Shown here piece by piece: positions 1-5,765 of a stretch of 6,547 bases of DNA. Below the pieces are notes generated by a model. It made no database searches. It saw only the letters and a program-made list of their open reading frames with translations, and was not told the origin of the DNA. How positions within the stretch are numbered: position 1 is the stretch's first letter; each line of letters starts with the position of its first letter. The position numbers and the translations under genes are program-made. Source of the DNA: Phycisphaerales bacterium UBA3158 (GTDB taxonomy: Bacteria > Planctomycetota > Phycisphaerae > Phycisphaerales > SM1A02); the NCBI GenBank assembly GCA_002364555.1, contig DEYM01000084.1, positions 23,501 through 30,047 on the forward strand. Direction: 5' to 3'.

Positions 1-564
1 GATCCACGGATCGTTTCCCAGATATCCTTCCAGCTGAGCTTCGGTGTGGTGTCGGCTCTGGTGTTCCTGTCTCCACATGTCCAACAAAGAGTCTTTCCAG
101 GGCGTTTCGACACGAGGACGACTCCGTTGAGCCTGTTCACGAAATGGGTGCGATCGGCGCTGGTCGTATCAACCGTCGCCTGGCTGATATCCCTCCCCGC
201 CACCATCTACAGTTTCGGGCAGATCTCATTCCTGGCCGTACCGATGACATTGATCATGACTCCCATTGTCTGTCTCATCCTGTTCACGGCCTCGTTGAGG
301 CTCTTGCTTGGCTGGATGGAGATCGTGGATCAGGTGACCGGTCATCTCCTGATGGCTCAGATCGATCTTCTCCAGTACACAACACAGGTGATGGCTGGAA
401 TCGAATTCCTCTCGATGGAAGATGTCCACACCGACCCGGCCTGGGCACTGCTTGCGACGATATGGGTATCCGCATGGTGCCTGATCGAACGTCGAAGAAT
501 CCTGCTTCTACCCTCATTCACCATGTTGTTCGGATGGATACTCATTGCCAATCAATCAGGATGA
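1..564 (+). CDS. comEC: ComEC/Rec2-type DNA-uptake channel protein, C-terminal part (5' end outside window)
   Basis: The reading frame is open from base 1 and ends at TGA 562-564, giving 187 residues of a protein whose N-terminus lies off the window. ComEC is the inner-membrane channel that carries single-stranded DNA into the cytoplasm during natural transformation. The family's competence-domain signatures are visible: DP followed by FQLSFGVVSAL at residues 10-20, and SLPATIYSFGQIS at about 64-76, matching the usual 'lP...y.FgqfS' stretch followed by a hydrophobic 'P...P' block at 81-103. Hydrophobic segments fall at about 14-24, 52-70, 74-103, 147-162 and 167-184. The protein stops about 85 residues after the competence core, so the C-terminal metallo-beta-lactamase-like domain of longer ComEC proteins is absent. 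The usual in-frame ATG/GTG candidates inside this fragment are not true starts, because conserved sequence precedes them. Family assignment is fairly firm; actual competence is not shown. Confidence 0.8.
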   Translation, partial: DPRIVSQISFQLSFGVVSALVFLSPHVQQRVFPGRFDTRTTPLSLFTKWVRSALVVSTVAWLISLPATIYSFGQISFLAVPMTLIMTPIVCLILFTASLRLLLGWMEIVDQVTGHLLMAQIDLLQYTTQVMAGIEFLSMEDVHTDPAWALLATIWVSAWCLIERRRILLLPSFTMLFGWILIANQSG

Positions 565-603
565 ACGATCTGCCGAGTGCTACTATTGATGGGTCAACCA
601 GCC

Positions 604-609
604 AGGAGA
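604..609 (+). promoter_or_regulatory. Shine-Dalgarno site fixing the start of the sugar dehydrogenase gene
   Basis: AGGAGA lies 6 nt before ATG 616. The longer reading from GTG 577 has no comparable site and would place an arginine-rich stretch ahead of the signal peptide. The site therefore decides for the 616 start. Confidence 0.75.
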
Positions 610-615
610 AGACCA

Positions 616-1800
616 ATGCGCCTGACGGCTCGAATTCTGATGTCACTGATGATCACCCCCCTGCTTGCCGCCGATCAGGAAGCGGCATCGGAACCGGTGG
701 AGCCCAGTCTTCCAACCATCCGAATGGAGCCGGTACTCGGTGGACAGGTGTTCAAGGCGCCTGTTCAGGTCCTTCCCACACCATCATCCGAGCCTGAACT
801 GGCCATGGTCGAACAACGTGGTCGGGTGATCGCCGTCGCCCTCGAGACCGGATCCGGGAAACGGACCATTCTCGACATGCGCGACAAGGTTCGAATGACC
901 CAGTCCGAGGAAGGTCTGCTCTCGATTGCCTACGACCCGGATCAATCGGAACATCCACATGTCTATCTCTACTACACGGCCTCCAAGCCTCGAAGAACGG
1001 TTCTTTCCCGAATGAACGTCGCATCCGACGGAACCATCGACAAGTCGAGTGAACAGACGATTCTCGAAGTAGATCAACCGTATTGGAATCACAACGGTGG
1101 AACCGTCCTCTTCGGACCAGATGGCATGCTCTACCTGAGCATCGGCGATGGTGGTGCTGCGAACGACCCGAAGAATCACAGCCAGAATCTCGGAAATCTC
1201 CTGGGAACCATCATCCGCATAGACGTCCATTCGGAGAGCAGCCCCTATTCGATTCCACAGGACAACCCGTTCATCGCCACCGACGGTGCCCGTCCGGAGA
1301 TCTGGGCCTATGGACTCAGAAACGTCTGGCGCATGCACTTCGACTCCAAGACAGGCGATCTCTGGGCCGGCGATGTCGGCCAGAACAAATGGGAGGAGGT
1401 CGATCTCATCGAGAAGGGTGGCAACTACGGGTGGAGACTTCGTGAAGGCAAGCACGACTTCAACAAACCCGAGGGTTCCAACGTCGACGTGATCGATCCG
1501 ATCGTCGAATATCCACGGACAGCAGGAGGTTCGATCACGGGAGGTTTCGTCTACAGAGGCGATGACATTCCCGGTCTCGACGGTGCCTACGTGTTTTCAG
1601 ACTACATGTCGGGACGTGTATGGGGCACCGTGATCCAACCGGATGGCGAACCCTTCACACGCGAGATCTACAAGGGGAAGCCGATGGCCATCAGTTCGTT
1701 CGGGGAAGGAACCGATGGCGAACTCTACATCTGCGGTTTCAGCACACCCTACGATTCAAAGGGTCGCATCTATCGAATCACCAGCATGTCTACGGACTGA
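616..1800 (+). CDS. Exported PQQ-dependent sugar dehydrogenase-like protein (glucose/sorbosone dehydrogenase family)
   Basis: The 394-residue product belongs to the soluble aldose sugar dehydrogenase / GSDH family, six-bladed beta-propellers that use PQQ to oxidise sugars in the periplasm. The N-terminus reads MRLTARILMSLMITPLLAA, a short signal peptide with likely cleavage near residue 19. Family marks follow in order: SEEGLLSIAYDPD (97-109), NHNGG with the presumed catalytic base His159, SIGDGG (175-180), YGLRN with Arg235-Asn236 matching the PQQ/substrate-contacting Arg-Asn of soluble glucose dehydrogenase, GDVGQN (252-257), GGNYGW (268-273) and GRIYRI near the C-terminus. Length suits the short Asd/YliI-like branch. 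The start at 616 is chosen for its AGGAGA site and signal peptide; an in-frame GTG at 577 is less likely. The gene lies 51 bp behind comEC and may be cotranscribed; an extended -10-like TGCTACTAT at 578-586 is too weak to call. Many homologues have unknown substrates, so only the family is sure. Confidence 0.88.
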   Translation: MRLTARILMSLMITPLLAADQEAASEPVEPSLPTIRMEPVLGGQVFKAPVQVLPTPSSEPELAMVEQRGRVIAVALETGSGKRTILDMRDKVRMTQSEEGLLSIAYDPDQSEHPHVYLYYTASKPRRTVLSRMNVASDGTIDKSSEQTILEVDQPYWNHNGGTVLFGPDGMLYLSIGDGGAANDPKNHSQNLGNLLGTIIRIDVHSESSPYSIPQDNPFIATDGARPEIWAYGLRNVWRMHFDSKTGDLWAGDVGQNKWEEVDLIEKGGNYGWRLREGKHDFNKPEGSNVDVIDPIVEYPRTAGGSITGGFVYRGDDIPGLDGAYVFSDYMSGRVWGTVIQPDGEPFTREIYKGKPMAISSFGEGTDGELYICGFSTPYDSKGRIYRITSMSTD

Positions 1801-1807
1801 TCCCCGA

Positions 1808-3709
1808 CTACTCGCCATTGACGGCGATATCGACGACCTGTTCGATGATGAGCTTGTCTCCGAGTTTCCAACGGGGAATCAACTTGCCATCGACCACGAT
1901 CGCCGGGAACGATCGCATGCCCCAGCTCTTCGATCTGAGCACATCGGTCTGGACCAGGGCATCGATCTCCTGGGAATCCATCGTTTCCATGAGTTGATCC
2001 CGATCCATCCCCATACGGACACCGGCTGCGATGATCTCGGGCTGGGTGACCTGTTGACCTGCATTCATGAGGTATTCCATCATGGCCCAGTAGGCTTCCT
2101 TGCCTCCGAGCTTGGCGGATGCCTTGACCGCCTTGGCGGCCATGCACCCACTCGGGAACAATTCCCTGAATCTGTCGAGAACCCGTGCATTGCAATCCGG
2201 ATTCTTCGGACTGGCCATGATGTCGTAGCTGATCTGACCCGGGTACTTGTCCATCAGTTTTCGAATACGTTCATCCACCGCCTTGAGTCCCTCGTCGGTG
2301 TAGTCGGAGAAGACGAGGATCTTGTGTGGTGCGCTGGCGATTCCCATGCTCAGACCCGATTTGTCCGGGGTCCTTCTCACCACACCGGTCCTCCAGTCGT
2401 CGATGTACTTCTGTTCGGTATTGGGTGGAGCCTTGAGTGATCCGTCATTCCGACCATCGGCGATCGCCCTGGCCAGTTGATCGACCGTCGATGAAAGATC
2501 CACAGGGTTCTGCCACCACTTCAACTGAACCCCGTTGATGAAGATCATCGGAGTGAAGTACACACCAAGCTGTCCACCGATCTTGATGTCCTCCTGGAGG
2601 ATCGCATCGACCACGGGTCCGATCATGACCTGTTGGAAGGTCTGCGGATCGAAGCCGAGCTGCTGGACGAGTACCGGGAATTCATCAACGGTGAAACTGC
2701 CCTTGACCTCGAACAGAAGACGATGGGCATTCCAGAAGGCCTCTTCTCCACCGAGGATTCCAGCGGTTTCAGCGAACTTGGATGCCCAGCAGGCATTGCC
2801 ATGGATCGTCCGGGTGACATACGGGTTGCAGTCGGTGTTGAAGGGAAAATGCCGAATACTCAGGGATACGTCATCGCGATTATCCAGTATCTCCGAGACG
2901 ATGCCTTCGTATCGGTTGCAGTCGGGGCACTGATAGTCACCAACCATCACGATCTGGACAGGTGCGTCCTGGGGTCCGAGGAGATACCGACCACCGAACT
3001 CATCGGGATTCTTCACAGCGGTCAGTGGTGCTTCGAAAACGCCACCTTCATCCACCTTCGCATCCTCAGCAAGCGGATCGGTGACACCACCAAGGGTGGC
3101 CTTGACGATCTCATCGATATTGGCCTGTTCAGCAGCCACCCGCTGGACACCGTCGATCGAATCGACCTGCATCTGACCAACAAAGAGTCCGACAGTCAGA
3201 AGTACGAAGCTGCAGATGAATGTCCAGAGAGCAGTCATGGATGAACCTTCCATTTTTTCAGTTGTGTCGGAGTCCTTCGAGTACTCCAGAATAATCCAGA
3301 ACGCGATGTTCGCCAGATGCGCTGTGATGCAATACGGGCAAAGCTTCCATTCGACCAGAATGACGATCATGAACACGACCGACATGATCACACCCAGTCG
3401 GGCGATGAGCACGAGGCTCGCGGAGACCTTCGGCCAACACGCCGTCCAGGCCATCATCATGGAGATGAAGAACGTGAAACCGACGTATGAAGTCGGCCAA
3501 CCGGTACCAGGCACGCTGCCGAAGAAACCACGGGAGAGATCTCCACAGGCGCTCTGCTCACCACAGCCCGGCAGCGATACACCAGCGACCCCCATCTCCT
3601 TCATGAGAAGAAGGCACGAGGCGCCGGCGGCGACGATCAGGAACACGAGTCCGAAGAACCAACGTATCCCATCAGCTTTGTGCGAGTCTTGTTGCATCAT
3701 GCCCTTCAT
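1808..3709 (-). CDS. VKOR-DsbA-pseudoDsbA fusion: quinone-linked disulfide-forming membrane protein
   Basis: This 633-residue protein joins three modules. Residues about 15-145 form a VKOR four-helix domain, with loop cysteines Cys49 and Cys55, the conserved serine region WPTSYVG (71-77), and the quinone-proximal CPYC motif Cys124-Cys127 at the start of a helix. A fifth membrane helix (about 157-178) leads into an extracytoplasmic part. Residues about 240-400 are a DsbA-like thioredoxin fold with the CPDC active site (Cys261/Cys264) and the cis-proline motif FTP (Pro387). Residues about 462-633 repeat the fold, but the CXXC position reads YTDEG (470-474) with no cysteine, while the cis-Pro region SFP (Pro602) and another cysteine pair (506/522; 294/307 in the first repeat) remain. 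By homology, VKOR passes electrons from DsbA to quinone, so this is probably a self-sufficient oxidative-folding enzyme. The start is uncertain: ATG 3709, 3700 or 3697. A stop 7 bp from the convergent dehydrogenase gene leaves no terminator space. Confidence 0.9.
   Translation of the reverse strand: MKGMMQQDSHKADGIRWFFGLVFLIVAAGASCLLLMKEMGVAGVSLPGCGEQSACGDLSRGFFGSVPGTGWPTSYVGFTFFISMMMAWTACWPKVSASLVLIARLGVIMSVVFMIVILVEWKLCPYCITAHLANIAFWIILEYSKDSDTTEKMEGSSMTALWTFICSFVLLTVGLFVGQMQVDSIDGVQRVAAEQANIDEIVKATLGGVTDPLAEDAKVDEGGVFEAPLTAVKNPDEFGGRYLLGPQDAPVQIVMVGDYQCPDCNRYEGIVSEILDNRDDVSLSIRHFPFNTDCNPYVTRTIHGNACWASKFAETAGILGGEEAFWNAHRLLFEVKGSFTVDEFPVLVQQLGFDPQTFQQVMIGPVVDAILQEDIKIGGQLGVYFTPMIFINGVQLKWWQNPVDLSSTVDQLARAIADGRNDGSLKAPPNTEQKYIDDWRTGVVRRTPDKSGLSMGIASAPHKILVFSDYTDEGLKAVDERIRKLMDKYPGQISYDIMASPKNPDCNARVLDRFRELFPSGCMAAKAVKASAKLGGKEAYWAMMEYLMNAGQQVTQPEIIAAGVRMGMDRDQLMETMDSQEIDALVQTDVLRSKSWGMRSFPAIVVDGKLIPRWKLGDKLIIEQVVDIAVNGE
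3702..3707 (-). promoter_or_regulatory. Possible Shine-Dalgarno inside the first codons of the VKOR-DsbA gene
   Basis: On the minus strand GAAGGG occupies 3707-3702, ending 1 nt before ATG 3700 and 4 nt before ATG 3697. No purine-rich site precedes ATG 3709. If this site is used, translation starts at the second or third methionine, probably 3697, shortening the protein by 4 residues. Confidence 0.35.
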
Positions 3710-3750
3710 CGATTCGGTGCATCCGGTGAATCCCCGGTAGGGAACGCTTG

Positions 3751-3780
3751 ATTCTATGTTTCATTGCTGCCGAGTATCCA
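3751..3780 (-). promoter_or_regulatory. Candidate sigma70-like promoter for the VKOR-DsbA gene
   Basis: In the 94-bp gap between argS and this gene, the minus strand shows TGGATA (3780-3775, 4/6 to the -35 consensus), an 18-bp spacer, and TAGAAT (3756-3751, 5/6 to the -10 consensus). Transcription would start about 35 nt before the gene. No rho-independent terminator is visible after argS, so readthrough from argS is equally possible. Confidence 0.3.
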
Positions 3781-3803
3781 GATGGCCGGGAACAGCTCTT
3801 TTT

Positions 3804-5660
3804 CTACATCCTCTCGGGGGATCCGATGCCCAGAAGACCGAGTCCATCGGACAGCACCCGTCTTGTGAGACCACTGATGCGAAGACGTGATCGCTTCAGG
3901 GCATCATCCTCCGCCTTGAGTACGGGACAGGCCTGATAGAAGCTGTTGAAGGCATCAGCCACCTCGTGGAGATAGCCGCAGAGTCGATGGGGCTCGAGTG
4001 TCCGGGCCACATCCTCGACCACACTTCCATACTTCAGGAGAACAAGGGCAAGCTGTCGTTCGGTCGGATCGTCGAGCTTGAGAGACGCTTGTTCGATATT
4101 CGATTCGCCGGCCTTGTGGATCATCGAGCAGACGCGTGCATGGGCATACTGGAGATAGGGACCGGTATCACCCTCGAACGTGATCATCCGATCCATGTCG
4201 AAGACATAGTCGCGAACCAGATCATTGCTCAGATCCGCGTACTTCACGGCACCGATTCCGACATCACGACCGATCTTGGCGATGGATTCGTCATCGAGTC
4301 CGTGGGTCGGCGCCGAGGGGTTCTTGGAACGAGCCTTGACCTCGCGGGTTCCTCGCTCGATCGCCTCCGCCAGAAGCGAGGCCAACGTCAGGTTCGTGCC
4401 ACTTCGAGTCTTGAGGGGCTTCTTGTCGGGTCCCATGATCGAGCCGAATGGGACATGCACGAGGTCGACATCATGACCATCGGATGTCCGTCCCCACCCC
4501 GCCTGGCGGGTCGCATCGAAGACGTCACGGAAGTGATCACGCTGTCTGGCATCGACCACATAGATGCAGCGGCCAGCGCCGGTCTCCTGGGTCCGATGTC
4601 GCAGGGCGGCCAGATCACTGGTGGAATAGAGATAGCCACCATCCCGTTTTCTGATCAACAACGGCCGCTTCCGATCCTTGAAGTCGACGACAAGCGCCCC
4701 ATCATCCGTTCGACAGAGCGTGTTCGACTCGAAGTAGTCGATCACCGATTGAAGAGAGTCCTTGTAGAAGGATTCGCCCCGGTTGTTCTCGGCGCCCATG
4801 TCGACGTTCAGGAGATCCAGTGCCTCGTAGACGGCCCGCATGGTGACATCGATGAGCTTGTTCCAGTCCCGGACCAGTTCGGCATCACCCTGCTGGAGCG
4901 CTACCAGTGTCTCGGACGCGGCCTTGCGCTGTTCATCGGCACCTGATTGCTGATCCTCCAGTTCGGCGATCCGGTGTGGTCCGCACTGTCTGGTTCGGGC
5001 TGCTTCAAGCCCCTTGGCGTCACCTTTGGCACCGGTCTGCGCCTCTCGATAGGCGGCATCCAGTTCCGTCAGGGTCAGGGCATCGAGATCGGTTCCATTG
5101 TCGCGAAGTCGATGAAGCACCATGGCGATCGGGAGGCCCCAGTCACCGAGATGGTTCTCGCGCAGGACGGTCCGGCCTCTTCTCTCGAGCACGCGCGCCA
5201 GCGCATCGCCGATGATCGTCGAGCGAAGGTGGCCGACATGCATCTGCTTGGCGACATTGACACCACACAGATCGACGACGACGGGACGGGTGTCGTCACT
5301 CGTCTTGACGCCCAATGATTCATCGTCCATTCCCGCCAAGGCGGTCGCGAGGGTCTCGGGCTTGAGTCGGATGTTGATGAAACCCGGACCGGCGATCTCG
5401 GGAGTCTCGGCGATATCCGCGAGCTCGACGGCATCGATCAGTTCCTGGGCCAGTTCCCTCGGTGGTCTGCCGACCCGTTTGGCGAGCCCCATGGCGGCAT
5501 TGCACTGGAAGTCCCCCATCTCGGGGTTGGCGGTATTCCGGATGAGCGGATCGGCGTCGGCGAAGTCGCTGCCGAGCGTCTTCTCGATGGCCTCGGAAAA
5601 GGCTGTGCTGATGGCGGTCCGGGGGTCCGGGGATGGGTGCTTTGTGGTCATTGTGGACAT
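3804..5660 (-). CDS. argS: Arginyl-tRNA synthetase
   Basis: The 618-residue protein is a class I aminoacyl-tRNA synthetase that charges tRNA-Arg in the cytoplasm. Visible parts, in order: an N-terminal Add-1-type tRNA-binding domain (about 12-105, with MGDFQCNAAM and GPGFINIRL), the HIGH motif as HVGHLRSTIIGD (141-152), the ENHLGDWG block (168-175), YSTSDLA (345-351), a KMSK equivalent in PLKTRSG (415-421), and the DALR anticodon-binding domain (about 500-618) with PYLQYAHARV and a C-terminus ending SPERM, typical of the family. Two oddities: the residues before HIGH read CGVNVAK rather than the usual S-x-P-N-x-A-K, and residues about 208-255 are a charged segment longer than the corresponding region in E. 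coli ArgRS. The start is ATG 5660. A GGAGG lies about 16 nt upstream, too far to be ideal, and a second ATG at 5651 is possible. The reading frame stays open upstream to 6164, but that part is antisense to the B12-GTPase gene and lacks homology. Function is secure. Confidence 0.97.
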   Translation of the reverse strand: MSTMTTKHPSPDPRTAISTAFSEAIEKTLGSDFADADPLIRNTANPEMGDFQCNAAMGLAKRVGRPPRELAQELIDAVELADIAETPEIAGPGFINIRLKPETLATALAGMDDESLGVKTSDDTRPVVVDLCGVNVAKQMHVGHLRSTIIGDALARVLERRGRTVLRENHLGDWGLPIAMVLHRLRDNGTDLDALTLTELDAAYREAQTGAKGDAKGLEAARTRQCGPHRIAELEDQQSGADEQRKAASETLVALQQGDAELVRDWNKLIDVTMRAVYEALDLLNVDMGAENNRGESFYKDSLQSVIDYFESNTLCRTDDGALVVDFKDRKRPLLIRKRDGGYLYSTSDLAALRHRTQETGAGRCIYVVDARQRDHFRDVFDATRQAGWGRTSDGHDVDLVHVPFGSIMGPDKKPLKTRSGTNLTLASLLAEAIERGTREVKARSKNPSAPTHGLDDESIAKIGRDVGIGAVKYADLSNDLVRDYVFDMDRMITFEGDTGPYLQYAHARVCSMIHKAGESNIEQASLKLDDPTERQLALVLLKYGSVVEDVARTLEPHRLCGYLHEVADAFNSFYQACPVLKAEDDALKRSRLRISGLTRRVLSDGLGLLGIGSPERM

Positions 5661-5668
5661 GGTTGCCG

Positions 5669-5674
5669 AGTATA
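5669..5674 (-). promoter_or_regulatory. -10-like element just upstream of argS
   Basis: TATACT (5/6 to the -10 consensus, minus strand 5674-5669) lies 8 nt before ATG 5660. If real, transcription would begin at or next to the start codon, giving a leaderless argS mRNA. No good -35 box is seen at 16-18 bp, so this is a weak call. Confidence 0.25.
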
Positions 5675-5717
5675 CCCCTCCTGAGATGGGGTTTCGCGAT
5701 CTTCCGGGCCATCCATC

Positions 5718-5742
5718 CGGCTCCGGTTTCACATCGGAGCCG
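5718..5742. repeat. Inverted repeat in the divergent intergenic region (possible operator or hairpin)
   Basis: CGGCTCCG (5718-5725) and CGGAGCCG (5735-5742) are perfect 8-bp inverted arms around a 9-nt centre. A G-T and a T-A pair could extend the stem to 10 bp in RNA, leaving a 5-nt loop. No T-run follows on either strand, so it is not a rho-independent terminator. It overlaps the predicted -35 box of the plus-strand gene, fitting a regulator-binding dyad better. Confidence 0.55.
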
Positions 5743-5756
5743 TACAAGATTATCAT
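5728..5756 (+). promoter_or_regulatory. Sigma70-like promoter for the B12-GTPase gene
   Basis: TTCACA (5728-5733, 5/6 to TTGACA) and TATCAT (5751-5756, 5/6 to TATAAT) are separated by the optimal 17 bp. Transcription would start at about 5763, some 3 nt before ATG 5766. This fits the lack of a Shine-Dalgarno sequence there. The -35 box lies inside the inverted repeat 5718-5742. Confidence 0.5.
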
Positions 5757-5765
5757 TCGGTTCTC

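Noticed and set aside
577..615. GTG 577 as start of the sugar dehydrogenase
   Set aside because: It lacks a ribosome site and puts an Arg-rich stretch before the signal peptide; ATG 616 has AGGAGA at 6 nt.
144..797. Open frame of 217 codons on the plus strand overlapping comEC and the dehydrogenase gene
   Set aside because: It overlaps two genes with clear family motifs in other frames. Its translation is rich in Arg, His, Asp, Gly and Ser with no recognisable motif, as expected for an out-of-frame shadow.
1643..2440. Open frame of 265 codons on the plus strand running from the dehydrogenase 3' end into the VKOR-DsbA gene
   Set aside because: It crosses the convergent gene boundary, is out of frame with the first gene and antisense to the second, and has no recognisable motif.
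3672..3764. A 30-codon minus-strand upstream frame overlapping the start of the VKOR-DsbA gene (possible regulatory leader peptide)
   Set aside because: There is no Shine-Dalgarno site, no repeated regulatory codons and no attenuator hairpin, so it is probably chance.
3966..4946. Open frame of 326 codons on the plus strand
   Set aside because: It lies wholly antisense to argS, whose motifs are intact, and shows no family signature. Long antisense frames are common at this base composition.
5718..5742. Inverted repeat as a terminator
   Set aside because: No T-run follows on either strand, and it sits between two divergent starts where no transcript ends.
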